Notes: generated by a model not told the origin, from the sequence alone. A DNA stretch of 64,000 nt from Flagellimonas meridianipacifica (GCF_003001695.1 NZ_PVYX01000002.1:1798001-1862000); one strand, 5' to 3'. Positions 55,148 to 63,789 are shown, counted from the first letter of the stretch. Translations and numbers: made by a program.

Positions 55148-55603
55148 ATGACCTTTAGAAAAGCTTTAAAAAGTGATATTGCTAAGATTGTTGAAATGAT
55201 TGCAGATGACGAACTTGGTAAAACAAGAGAAAAATTTGTCAGCCCTTTACCTATCGAATACCACACTGCTTTTGAAAATATTGACGCTGATAATAACCAA
55301 GAACTTATTGTGGTGGAGAATGAAGAATCCGAAATTATAGGCACCTTGCAATTATCTTTTATTCAATACTTAACCTATCGGGGAGGAATCAGAGCCCAAA
55401 TAGAAGCAGTCAGAATAAAGAGAGAATATCGAGGGAAAGGACTTGGAAAGATTATGTTTGAATGGGCAATAGCAAGGGCAAAGGAAAGAAAGGCTCATTT
55501 ATTGCAGTTAACAACAGACAAAAAAAGACCAAAGGCAATCAAATTCTATGAGGATTTAGGCTTTAAATCTTCACATGAGGGGATGAAAATGCACTTAACC
55601 TAA
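55148..55603 (+). CDS. GNAT family N-acetyltransferase
   Basis: A 151-residue GNAT-fold acetyltransferase. It has the N-terminal FRKALKSDIAKIVEM, the VVENEESEIIGTLQL strand, and motif A IKREYRGKGLGKIMFEWA with the acetyl-CoA-binding RGKGLG loop. KFYEDLGFKSSHEGMKMHL closes the C-terminus. The acyl acceptor is unknown. The frameshifted DUF6090 gene starts 11 bp after the stop, in the same direction. Confidence 0.92.
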   Translation: MTFRKALKSDIAKIVEMIADDELGKTREKFVSPLPIEYHTAFENIDADNNQELIVVENEESEIIGTLQLSFIQYLTYRGGIRAQIEAVRIKREYRGKGLGKIMFEWAIARAKERKAHLLQLTTDKKRPKAIKFYEDLGFKSSHEGMKMHLT

Positions 55604-55614
55604 AGTCCATAACC

Positions 55615-56374
55615 ATGATAAAGTTTTTCCGTAGAATAAGGCTAAACCTTCTTTCAGAAAACAAGTTTCGAGATTATCTCTTATATGCCCCATTGGGGAA
55701 ATTGTTTTGGTTGTCATAGGAATTCTGATTGCGGTTCAAATTAATGCTTTCAATGAATCAAAAAAAACAATGAAAAAAGAAACAATCTCAAAGAAAGATT
55801 GGTAAAGCAGATACGTTTGAATCAATTTCAACTTAAGGAATCCATTCAGGATTTGGAAAACCAGACAAATGGAATTAAAACCGTAATGCAGCTCATGGGG
55901 GACTCTAAAAACGAAATTGAATCAACGGTTGTAGATAGTTTAATAACCTTTGTGATTGAAGATCACCATTTCGGGCTGGACATGACGACGCTACAGGAAG
56001 CCCTTCAGAATGGTGAACTGTCCGTTCTAAAGGATAACGACCTTAGAACATCTTTGTATTCCCTCTTAAAGTATAATGAAAGGCTTGAACAAAGGGAAGA
56101 GATTGCGAACTACGATAACAATAACTTTAACATCCCTTTTCTCTATAAGAAAATCAATTCAAGAAACATTTCAGCAAGAGTAAATGGGGAGTACAGAGCG
56201 GAAATTGGATACTCCAAACTTGAGACCAATAATTTTGAATCTCTTTTTGGAAATAGGGAATTTGAGAATCTTGTCGAATCCAGACTTTATTATGCCAAAG
56301 AGATGATGACCAACTATCAAAAAATGGAAAGCTTTCTGGATTATCTTCATGATATCTTGGGTAAAAAAGAATAG
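55615..56374 (+). pseudogene. DUF6090 family membrane protein, interrupted by two single-base frameshifts
   Basis: The frame opens at ATG 55615 (MIKFFRRIRLNLLSENKF), then breaks. Adding one G to the four-base run at 55695-55698 restores GEIVLVVIGILIAVQINAFNE, the membrane helix and Asn-rich end typical of DUF6090. Adding one A to the eight-base run at 55760-55767 then joins this to the long C-terminal frame (KERLVKQIRLNQFQL, ending HDILGKKE). The three pieces together give a normal DUF6090 protein of about 250 residues. Either the gene is broken or two homopolymer errors occurred in the assembly. The function of DUF6090 is unknown. Confidence 0.8.
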
Positions 56375-56461
56375 TCTTTCTTTTACGATCTAAAAGGCAA
56401 AGTGAAAAACATACTTTCATTTGGCAGTAAATCTTTGAAAATCCAAATGTAGGATGGGTTC

Positions 56462-58081
56462 TTAGTCTGATTTGACCTTTTTAATTAGGGTAAGATAGTT
56501 GGTGAATTCTTTTTTGACATTGGGAAACAGAATCAACAGCCCAATCATGTTCGGAAATACCAGAGCCAATATCATGGCATCAGAAAACTTTATTACAGCA
56601 TCAAGGGTTATAGCAGCACCCAATACGGTGAAAATCAGAAACAATATCTTGTACGTCAAATCGGTTAGTTTTCCACGACCAAAAAGATATTTCCAAGCTT
56701 GAAGACCATAATAGGACCAAGACAGAATAGTGGAAAAAGCGAACATGCAAACCGCTATCATCAAAACATATGAGGACCCTTTGATTGAACTTTCAAAAGC
56801 CATCGAAGTAATGTTGACACCTCCCAAACGGCTTCCATCCTGCAAAAGCGCCTGCCCATTCACCACATTTCCGTACACAAATGTACCATCCATGTTGAAA
56901 AGAATGATGACTATTGCCGTCATGGAACATACCAATACGGTATCAATAAAAGGTTCTAGAAGACCTACCAATCCTTCCGAAGCTGGATAAGCGGTATTCA
57001 CTGCAGAGTGTGCTATGGCAGCTGAACCTGCTCCTGCCTCATTTGAAAATGCTGCACGCCTAAAACCTTGAATCATGACTCCAACGAATCCTCCAGAAAT
57101 GGTCGCCACAGGTTCAAAAGCTTCAGATAGAATTAGGGTAAAGACATCATCGACCAATTCAATTTTTGAAAAAATGATAAAAAGCGCAGCGCCCACATAT
57201 AACACAGCCATCAGGGGGACCACTTTTTCCGTCACTTTGGCAATACGCTTAATACCTCCTATGATTACAATTCCGGCCAAAATGGCAAAGACCAACCCAA
57301 TCATACTTCCTGTGGAGGAACCAGAAAGTTCAAATAAACCAATAATTTGAGCAGCTGCCTGATTGCTTTGAAAAGCATTGCCCCCTCCAAAGGATGCACC
57401 TACGCAAAGTACAGCAAAAACAATGGCCAAGAACTTACCCAGATGCCCAAATCCTTTCTCTTTGAGTCCTCTTGAAAGATAATACATGGGGCCACCAAAA
57501 ACCGTCCCGTCACCGTCAATATCACGGTATTTCACTCCGAGCGTACATTCCGCGAACTTTGTGGACATTCCCAGCAATCCAGCCAAAACCATCCAAAAGG
57601 TAGCCCCCGGTCCACCGATGGAAATAGCAACTGCCACCAAAGCAATGTTGCCAAGTCCAACCGTGCCCGATACTGCTGTTGCCAAAGCTTGAAAGTGATT
57701 GACCTCCCCTAAGTGACTCTCATCCTTGATAGTTCCTTTTAAGTCTCCATCCACTTCATGGACAACTGGTTTTAACTTTGGTCCTTGATGCTCCAATTCA
57801 TCATATTTTCCCCTAACCACCTGAATGGCCGTTGGGAAATGACGAAAATTGACGAAACCAAAATAGAGCGTAAAAAACAAGGCTCCCAGAATTAGAATTA
57901 TTAGTACCAAAGGAATTCCGGTACCAAATAAGGTCACTTCCGACAAAATCAGTTTTTCCCACCATATGGCAAAAGGCATAAAACCATCATTGATTTTATC
58001 ATCCAGGCCTTTTTCGGTAGAGGAAGCGACTAATTGAAATGCAGATGGTAACCGCAAAACGAAAAAGAACAAAGTGCTCAT
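56462..58081 (-). CDS. sodium:alanine symporter family protein (AGCS)
   Basis: A 539-residue inner-membrane carrier. The AGCS signature AVSGTVGLGNIALVAVAI appears near residue 140 and STKFAECTLGVKYRD near 180, with about eleven hydrophobic segments; GGPMYYLSRGLKEK and FSNEAGAGSAAIAHSA also fit. Members import alanine or glycine with Na+. An N-terminal extension before the first helix (ending KINDGFMPF) is longer than in many relatives, as in other Bacteroidota forms. It is convergent with the DUF6090 remnant. Confidence 0.93.
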   Translation of the reverse strand: MSTLFFFVLRLPSAFQLVASSTEKGLDDKINDGFMPFAIWWEKLILSEVTLFGTGIPLVLIILILGALFFTLYFGFVNFRHFPTAIQVVRGKYDELEHQGPKLKPVVHEVDGDLKGTIKDESHLGEVNHFQALATAVSGTVGLGNIALVAVAISIGGPGATFWMVLAGLLGMSTKFAECTLGVKYRDIDGDGTVFGGPMYYLSRGLKEKGFGHLGKFLAIVFAVLCVGASFGGGNAFQSNQAAAQIIGLFELSGSSTGSMIGLVFAILAGIVIIGGIKRIAKVTEKVVPLMAVLYVGAALFIIFSKIELVDDVFTLILSEAFEPVATISGGFVGVMIQGFRRAAFSNEAGAGSAAIAHSAVNTAYPASEGLVGLLEPFIDTVLVCSMTAIVIILFNMDGTFVYGNVVNGQALLQDGSRLGGVNITSMAFESSIKGSSYVLMIAVCMFAFSTILSWSYYGLQAWKYLFGRGKLTDLTYKILFLIFTVLGAAITLDAVIKFSDAMILALVFPNMIGLLILFPNVKKEFTNYLTLIKKVKSD

Positions 58082-58184
58082 AACCCAAAAATTTCTGGAA
58101 TTTCAGTTACAGAATTGGATTATTCGATTTATGTCGGAAGGAATATTAAAATGTCAGTAACCTAAAAACTGACAAATGCAGAAT

Positions 58185-59291
58185 TTACCCATTATTTTCG
58201 ATGGTGATATTTTCTTTGGGTAACAGCAGTCTTATTTTTCTTTCTCTGTGTTCCGACATTTCAAACAGAGTAGTTTTCAGAGGAACAAAGTGCTTGTCTT
58301 TTGTCCAGGTCTGTTTGCCAAAGAGCCCATCCAACAAAGCTACCATAAGTCTTTTTAGTTCATTATGGTCATTGATATCATACGTTTTGGAGACATCAAA
58401 GTTTTTGGGTTTAATTTCAAGCCACCCATCGGTTTTATCAAGTCTTCGCTCGGCAAAAAGCTTAAATAGCGTATAAAGAGCCGGGGTGAGCGGTATCAAT
58501 CTATCTTCATTTCCAGGAAATCCCTGTATCGAAACTTGAAAACTATCTTTATCACTACCTCTATCCTTTTTAAGAAAACGGAGTTTTAACTGATGTGGTG
58601 TGGGAATTACTGTTTCCGTAAGCTCCTTTACCCAACTTAGGGCGAGTGCAAAGAAAAGCATGATTAAAGATGTTTTAAATATTGCTGAGAACAACAGTAG
58701 GTTAATTGCGTCATCCAATAGTTTATAGATTTGAGCCAAAAGGGTTATGGCAATCGTGATTATCGAAAGCCATGCCAACAGTGGTAGTCTTCTTTTTTCA
58801 AAAGATTCCCAAAGCACAAAACCTAGAAAAAACAAAGTGAGTAAGGCATAATAGACATCCAATTCGCTAATTATTACCGCGTTACTGACGAGAAACATCT
58901 TATGGAGCGTGGGAAGAAGGGCAAACACAAAAGGAATTCCTATAATATAGCGCCAAAAACTAGACTTTATGAGAGGTGCAAATGGCTTGGGTAGATATCT
59001 AAACCATGGGAGGGCAAGGAGTATAAAAAGGCTGTTCAATAGTGAAAACACACTTTTGACCCCTTCCTTAAAATGCAGACCTAGTCCGATATCCTCCCAA
59101 GAAATAATTTCAATTAGACCGGAAACCGACCAACATAAAATTGAAAGTGCCAACCATACTTGGCCAAAATCATCTTGCTTTTTGCCAATATGATACCATA
59201 TCGACAATAGTGCAAGAAATGCAAAGAGGCATACTGAAAACTGCCACCAACCATAGAAAGTGGAAACCTGAGTGGAAGAAACAATATCCAA
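58185..59291 (-). CDS. hypothetical multi-pass membrane protein with soluble C-terminal domain
   Basis: I do not recognise this family. The first two thirds (to about residue 225) contain about seven hydrophobic segments, for example FSVCLFAFLALLSIWYHI and LLFSAIFKTSLIMLFFALAL. A soluble domain of about 140 residues follows; it contains DRLIPLTPALYTLFKLFAERRL and KRLMVALLDGLFG and is rich in Lys, Asp and Leu. The LTPALYTLFKLF stretch is reminiscent of the start of winged-helix domains, so a membrane-bound regulator is possible but unproven. It is the last host gene before the tRNA fragment and integrated element. Confidence 0.7.
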   Translation of the reverse strand: MDIVSSTQVSTFYGWWQFSVCLFAFLALLSIWYHIGKKQDDFGQVWLALSILCWSVSGLIEIISWEDIGLGLHFKEGVKSVFSLLNSLFILLALPWFRYLPKPFAPLIKSSFWRYIIGIPFVFALLPTLHKMFLVSNAVIISELDVYYALLTLFFLGFVLWESFEKRRLPLLAWLSIITIAITLLAQIYKLLDDAINLLLFSAIFKTSLIMLFFALALSWVKELTETVIPTPHQLKLRFLKKDRGSDKDSFQVSIQGFPGNEDRLIPLTPALYTLFKLFAERRLDKTDGWLEIKPKNFDVSKTYDINDHNELKRLMVALLDGLFGKQTWTKDKHFVPLKTTLFEMSEHRERKIRLLLPKENITIENNG

Positions 59292-59432
59292 ATCTTACCG
59301 TATTTTATCAAAACCAAGCGAACTAGCTCAATTTCCAAATACTAAAGATATTTATTTTAAATAGAGAAGTTTCAATAAATAGTTCAGTTGGTGCCCACTT
59401 CTAAAAAATGTTTGGAGTAAAATGGAAATAAA

Positions 59433-59457
59433 AAAGCCCCATATATACTGGGGCTTT
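59433..59457 (-). terminator. rho-independent terminator of the tRNA-Arg locus
   Basis: AAAGCCCC and GGGGCTTT form a perfect 8-bp stem with a 9-nt loop; on the minus strand it is followed by a T-rich run. It lies 4 bp beyond the CCA end of the tRNA fragment and would end transcription of the original tRNA gene. Confidence 0.75.
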
Positions 59458-59461
59458 GAAG

Positions 59462-59506
59462 TGGTGATCGCGGAAGGATTCGAACCTTCGACCGTCTGCT
59501 TAGAAG
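59462..59506 (-). other. 3' fragment of tRNA-Arg(TCT) acting as candidate att site
   Basis: On the minus strand this stretch reads as the 3' part of a tRNA: anticodon loop CTTCTAA (anticodon TCT, arginine), the 3' strand of the anticodon stem GCAGA, a perfect 5-bp T stem GAAGG/CCTTC around TTCGAAT, the 3' acceptor strand and CCA. The bases before the anticodon loop do not pair and there is no D arm, so no tRNA can be made here. This is the usual mark left by an element that integrated into the 3' half of a tRNA gene. The orientation predicts the element on the right, where an integrase gene lies. Confidence 0.8.
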
Positions 59507-59587
59507 CGTCTTTGGAAAAAAATCTTAAAACAGGAAATTTATTATAATTTATTGATTTTTAGTAACATACATAATTCTTCATGTCAA

Positions 59588-59633
59588 TTGATATCGTTTG
59601 ATATCAACCATTTGTTTGCAAATTGTTTGCAAA
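59588..59633. repeat. direct repeats between att site and integrase gene
   Basis: Two copies of TTGATATC (59588-59595, 59598-59605) are followed by a perfect tandem pair of TTGTTTGCAAA (59612-59622, 59623-59633). They sit just upstream of the integrase start and are candidates for arm-type recombinase sites or for autoregulation. Confidence 0.55.
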
Positions 59634-59655
59634 TTTTTTTACTAACTTGAAGAAT

Positions 59656-60876
59656 ATGAGGACGTATTTAATGCTTTTATTGGATACTCGAAGAGCCAAA
59701 AAAGATGGCTCTTTTCCCATTATTTTTCGCCTTACCCACTTACGAAAAACAACTTCTATTTCAACTGGGTATTCAATACTAGAAAAATATTGGGACTCCC
59801 AAAAATGCACCATAAAAAAGACCTACACCAAAGTAGAATCCATAGCGAGATTGAATACTTTGCTCCTCAAGGAGGAGGCAAGGGCAAATGATATTATCAA
59901 CAGACTTTATGATAGCGGAAAGCTCAACTATCTATCCATTACGCAAGTAAAAAACAGAATAACCCAAAACAGTACTTATGTCTCATTCTACAGATTTGGA
60001 GAGTCTTTAGCGGAAGACCTTAAAACGGCACATCGTTATGGAACTGCTAGAAATTATACAGGCATTATCTCTATTTTGAGAACTTTCACCAAAGGAAAGG
60101 ATTTAAAGTTCAATGAATTGAACTATGATTTCATTAAAAAATTTGAGCGTTATCATTTGGCCAAAGGCAACGGGTATAATAGTCTTTCTACTTATTTAAG
60201 GGCCATCAAAGCCATTTATAATAAAGGGATCAAAGCAGGATTAATAGAACGGGAAGCTTATCCCTTTATGCACTATTCCATAAAGCAAGTCCCTACGGAA
60301 AAGAGAGCACTACCAATTGAGGACATTAGAAAAATAATGAATTTAAAACTTCCTAAGGATATGGTTCTCTTTCGGTACCGAAATTACTTTATTTGCTCCT
60401 TTCTGTTATATGGTATGAACTTTACGGATATGGCTTACCTTAAAGTCGCTAACATCATCAATGGTCGCATTAAGTTCAGGCGAAAGAAAACAGGTAAATT
60501 GTATGATATCAAAATTACTGGTCAGCTTTCGGAAATACTCAAAATCTATCTTGAAGGAAAATCAAATGAAGATTATATTTTTCCTGTTATCAAAAGAGAA
60601 AGTCCTGCATTACAAGAACGGGAAATCTCTTGGGAACGTCAACGCTACAATAGAGGTTTAAAAATCATTGGTGAAATGTGTGGTATTGAGCAGAAACTAA
60701 CAACCTATGTTTCTCGACATAGTTTTGCAACCCAAGCCATGTTAAATGACATTCCTCTACAGGCTATATCTGCAATGCTCGGACACAGTAAATTAAATAC
60801 TACTCAGATTTATTTGAAGTCCTTACCAACAAATATATTAGACAATTACAATGAACAATTAATTGCTGCAATCTAA
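59656..60876 (+). CDS. tyrosine recombinase/integrase (Bacteroidota ICE/island type)
   Basis: A 406-residue integrase from the ATG at 59656; a TTG 33 bp upstream adds residues unlike family N-termini. It has an arm-binding N-terminal domain (TYLMLLLDTRRAKKDG), a SAM-like core-binding domain around residues 100-205, and a catalytic domain. Visible catalytic residues are Arg in TYVSRHSFATQ, His in MLGHSKLNTTQIY and Tyr in that segment. The position of the first catalytic Arg reads LLYGMNFTDMAYLK, with Tyr instead of Arg, a replacement reminiscent of IntDOT-like enzymes. It stands next to the tRNA-Arg fragment and reads away from it. Confidence 0.92.
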   Translation: MRTYLMLLLDTRRAKKDGSFPIIFRLTHLRKTTSISTGYSILEKYWDSQKCTIKKTYTKVESIARLNTLLLKEEARANDIINRLYDSGKLNYLSITQVKNRITQNSTYVSFYRFGESLAEDLKTAHRYGTARNYTGIISILRTFTKGKDLKFNELNYDFIKKFERYHLAKGNGYNSLSTYLRAIKAIYNKGIKAGLIEREAYPFMHYSIKQVPTEKRALPIEDIRKIMNLKLPKDMVLFRYRNYFICSFLLYGMNFTDMAYLKVANIINGRIKFRRKKTGKLYDIKITGQLSEILKIYLEGKSNEDYIFPVIKRESPALQEREISWERQRYNRGLKIIGEMCGIEQKLTTYVSRHSFATQAMLNDIPLQAISAMLGHSKLNTTQIYLKSLPTNILDNYNEQLIAAI

Positions 60877-60883
60877 AAACTCA

Positions 60884-60913
60884 TGTACATTAAGTACAAT
60901 GTATACCTATACA
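60884..60913. repeat. two short inverted repeats after the integrase gene
   Basis: TGTAC-5 nt-GTACA (60884-60898) and TGTATA-cc-TATACA (60900-60913) lie side by side 8 bp after the integrase stop. They may be operator or processing sites. There is no U-tract, so a classical terminator is unlikely. Confidence 0.4.
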
Positions 60914-61007
60914 CATTATGATTAGTCAATTTTTGCTTGAGTCTTTATCTTTAAATTGAATAGTAACGTATTACGGACAGACTGACAAGTCTTCTAAATC
61001 GTTCGTT

Positions 61008-61240
61008 TTAAGATACCAAAATGTGTTTGCTAAAGGTGCAGTTTATGGTTTGTAATGGAATCTTGTCAAGGTCATCAAATTGCCGTTTAGTCCAGATTAA
61101 AATGGGAAAATTTACAAGCTGTCGCGTACCTGAACCCCCAGGCATAATCAAAACATCAATTTCAGGAGATTATCTGTTTCGAGCATGATTCCGTTGCGGA
61201 AACTCAGTATAATTTCCATTTGAGGAGTGAACACAAAATT
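61008..61240 (-). pseudogene. remnant of a DJ-1/PfpI family gene
   Basis: One minus-strand frame from 61163 to the stop at 61008 reads EIDVLIMPGGSGTRQLVNF, the hallmark central block of DJ-1/PfpI (class I glutamine amidotransferase-like) proteins. The preceding sequence in another frame (EIILSFRNGIMLETDN, 61214 leftwards) resembles the strand before that block, so a frameshift separates them. Neither the nucleophile-elbow Cys motif nor a start codon in register is found. The 480-bp stretch between integrase and acyltransferase genes has no other recognisable gene. Confidence 0.5.
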
Positions 61241-61357
61241 TTCTTTGAAGTATGAATGAAGCAAGGATTGTATGGGCTGTTGTAAAAAGTTAGAGAAGGG
61301 GCAACCAAATTAATTCTTTTTACGTCTTCTATAATTGTAACCAATCTTATACTCACT

Positions 61358-62524
61358 ATGAGTAAACGTCTTCATTACATCGATTGGCTCAGGGTACTTG
61401 CTTTTATGACACTTATTCTGTTCCATTGTGCTGTTCCTTTTGTTGAGCATTATACTTGGGAAATTAACAATAAAGAAACTTCCCCTTGGATTACAAGAAT
61501 AATCTGGTGGACACATCAGTGGAGACTGCCTTTGTTGTTTTTTGTTTCTGGTGTTGGAGTTCGATTTTCATTAAAAAGGAGGTCTGTTATAAAGTTTTTT
61601 GGTGAGCGTACATTACGTTTATTGATTCCATTAACGTTTGCAATTTTCTTTATAACACCATTCCAGGTTTATTTTGAATGGCTGCAAAACGGAACAATTA
61701 CCTCGAGTTTTTCAGAATTTTACCCTCAAGTTTACAATGTTGTACCTTATCCTGAAGGAGCTTTTACATGGAGTCATATGTGGTTTGTAGCCTATTTATT
61801 TGTTTTTACAATTCTCCTACTTCCCATTTTTTCATTAGCAAAATTTAATTGGTTTAACAATTTAAAATCATTTTCTAATAAGATTTTTTGTTCTCCAATT
61901 GCCCACCTTTCCTTGGCAATTCCATTCATCCTGTATTTCTATTTGCTATATATAGATTGGCCGGAACAAGGCAGCTTAATTGATGATTGGTTTGTTTTTA
62001 TTTCATCAATGACCTTTTATTTATATGGATTCATTTTCAGTTCAATTGATTCGTTTTGGGACTCTTGTCTGAAGTACAGGAAATTGTTTTTATCAATAGT
62101 ACTGATTCTTGCATTTGTCTTGTTTTTTAAATATTACTGGAGTTGGGAAATAAATAAACCTAGACTCCAGAATTCCAGTTTATATTTATATGGATTATTA
62201 AATGGAATTCATATTTGGACAATTATATTAGCTTCAATTGGCTTTGCAATGAGGTACTTGAATTACTCTAGTGGCCATTTACGATATCTGAACACCGCTA
62301 TTTACCCCTTTTACATTCTTCATCAAGCAGTAATTGTTGTGTCAGGATATTATGTTCTTCAATTGAAGATAAATATACCTTTGAAGCTATCGATATTAAT
62401 TATAATATGTATAACCACTATATGGATATTATATCATTTTATTATTAGAAAGACCATTATTAGTATAATTCTGTTTGGGATGAAATGGAAAAAAGAAAAT
62501 AATAAGTTTCAACCTATTCCATAA
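61358..62524 (+). CDS. acyltransferase family 3 membrane protein (OpgC/OafA-like)
   Basis: A 388-residue inner-membrane protein with about ten hydrophobic segments. It starts LHYIDWLRVLAFMTLILFHCAVPF, the acyltransferase-3 signature with the conserved His in the first helix. WRLPLLFFVSGVGVRFSL and RTLRLLIPLTFAIFFITPFQ follow, matching the MdoC/OpgC-like subgroup. Such proteins acylate sugars of glycans, antibiotics or other acceptors; the acceptor here is unknown. It is a cargo gene of the integrated element, and the DNA around it is visibly more AT-rich than the host genes to the left. Confidence 0.85.
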   Translation: MSKRLHYIDWLRVLAFMTLILFHCAVPFVEHYTWEINNKETSPWITRIIWWTHQWRLPLLFFVSGVGVRFSLKRRSVIKFFGERTLRLLIPLTFAIFFITPFQVYFEWLQNGTITSSFSEFYPQVYNVVPYPEGAFTWSHMWFVAYLFVFTILLLPIFSLAKFNWFNNLKSFSNKIFCSPIAHLSLAIPFILYFYLLYIDWPEQGSLIDDWFVFISSMTFYLYGFIFSSIDSFWDSCLKYRKLFLSIVLILAFVLFFKYYWSWEINKPRLQNSSLYLYGLLNGIHIWTIILASIGFAMRYLNYSSGHLRYLNTAIYPFYILHQAVIVVSGYYVLQLKINIPLKLSILIIICITTIWILYHFIIRKTIISIILFGMKWKKENNKFQPIP

Positions 62525-62586
62525 TTATTTTTACAACATTAAGGCACTTAATTTAAGGCTTCATTGGTGACAACTAGAAAAATCAA

Positions 62587-62979
62587 ATGAAAAGAACTTT
62601 AAGCTCAATGTCTTTGATAGTAAATGACTATGATGAGGCGATTAAATTTTATACCGAAAAACTTGATTTCCAGTTAATAGAAGACACAAAAATTTCTGAA
62701 AACAAAAGGTGGGTGCGAGTTGGTCCAAAAGACAATCAAGATTTTTGCTTGTTATTGGCTAAGGCCTCGAATGAAATTCAAAAATCATTTGTAGGAAACC
62801 AATCTGGGGGTAGGGTTTTTCTATTCTTAAGCACGGACGACTTTGAAAGAGACTATTCACAATTAAGGCAAAATGGAGTGGAGTTTGTTCGAGAATCAAA
62901 AACGGAGCCTTATGGAAAGGTTGCCGTGTTTAAAGATTTATATGGAAATTTATGGGATTTAATAGAGCCAAAAGAATAA
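62587..62979 (+). CDS. VOC superfamily (glyoxalase/bleomycin-resistance-like) protein
   Basis: A 130-residue VOC-fold protein with two beta-alpha-beta-beta-beta halves: SSMSLIVNDYDEAIKFYTEKLDF at the start and VAVFKDLYGNLWDLIEPKE at the end. The C-terminal Glu of NLWDLIEP is the usual metal ligand, but a His in the first half is not visible, so metal binding may be incomplete. Relatives are glyoxalases, antibiotic-binding proteins or hydrolases. The substrate is unknown. It is followed after 15 bp by the nucleotidyltransferase gene. Confidence 0.85.
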   Translation: MKRTLSSMSLIVNDYDEAIKFYTEKLDFQLIEDTKISENKRWVRVGPKDNQDFCLLLAKASNEIQKSFVGNQSGGRVFLFLSTDDFERDYSQLRQNGVEFVRESKTEPYGKVAVFKDLYGNLWDLIEPKE

Positions 62980-62994
62980 TTCAAAAAGTAGTTT

Positions 62995-63789
62995 GTGATA
63001 CAAAAAAGATTTGCTGAAAATGCAACGGAAGTTTTAAGAAGTGACGATAATGTTATTGGACTGGCAATTGGCGGTTCTTGGTTAACCAATGAAATTGACG
63101 CTTACTCAGATTTAGATTTTACTCTAATTACAAAGACAAAAATTTCCGACGACAAGGACAAAATGATTGAGGTTGCAAAAAGATTGGGAAACTTTCTTTC
63201 TGGGTTTACAGGTGAACATGTCGGTGAGCCAAGAGTTTTAATTTGTCTTTATGACAATCCACTCCTTCATGTCGACATCAAATTTGTGACATTAAAGGAA
63301 TTAAATCCTAGGGTTGAGACACCGCATATTTTGTTTGACCGTGAAAATCAAGTCAAGAAAGAACTTGAAAAATCTGATGGGAACTGGCCTTCACCAAATT
63401 ATCAATGGATTGAAGACCGGTTCTGGACTTGGATTCACTATTCTCTGCTAAAAATCGGTAGGGGTGAGTATCTCGAAGCATTTGATTTTTTTGCATTTTT
63501 AAGAATGGTTGTATTAGGTCCGTTGTTACACATGAAAAATGGTAATCTACCAAGAGCGGTAAGAAAGGTAGAATTTGATATTGACAAAAATGATTTTGAT
63601 GACCTAAAGTCAACTATTCCACGGTATGAAAAGAAATCTCTTCTAGAAAGTTTGCGAAATACTGTCATTCTTTATCAAAATTTGAGAAAGGACATTTTTG
63701 ATCCGCAAATAGAATTACAACTTAATACTGAAAGAAAAGTCATGGAATATTTTGACAAAATTGAAAAAGAAGTATTGAAAGGTATTTAA
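62995..63789 (+). CDS. nucleotidyltransferase, aminoglycoside 6-adenylyltransferase-like
   Basis: A 264-residue protein starting at GTG 62995. The Pol-beta-type nucleotidyltransferase core shows GLAIGGSWLTNEIDAYSDLDFTL near residues 20-42, with the GGS helix and the catalytic SDLD pair, and a further Asp in LLHVDIKFV near residue 95. A helical C-terminal domain follows (EDRFWTWIHYSLLKIGRGEY). This layout resembles streptomycin/aminoglycoside adenylyltransferases, but many chromosomal relatives have no proven resistance function. The gene lies 15 bp after the VOC gene and is part of the element cargo. Confidence 0.82.
   Translation: MIQKRFAENATEVLRSDDNVIGLAIGGSWLTNEIDAYSDLDFTLITKTKISDDKDKMIEVAKRLGNFLSGFTGEHVGEPRVLICLYDNPLLHVDIKFVTLKELNPRVETPHILFDRENQVKKELEKSDGNWPSPNYQWIEDRFWTWIHYSLLKIGRGEYLEAFDFFAFLRMVVLGPLLHMKNGNLPRAVRKVEFDIDKNDFDDLKSTIPRYEKKSLLESLRNTVILYQNLRKDIFDPQIELQLNTERKVMEYFDKIEKEVLKGI

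Noticed and set aside
59462..59506. complete tRNA-Arg gene
   Set aside because: Only the anticodon loop, T arm and 3' acceptor strand are present; the D arm and 5' strands are missing, so it is a fragment.
60884..60913. terminator of the integrase gene
   Set aside because: Stems of 5-6 bp without a U-tract; more like protein-binding palindromes.
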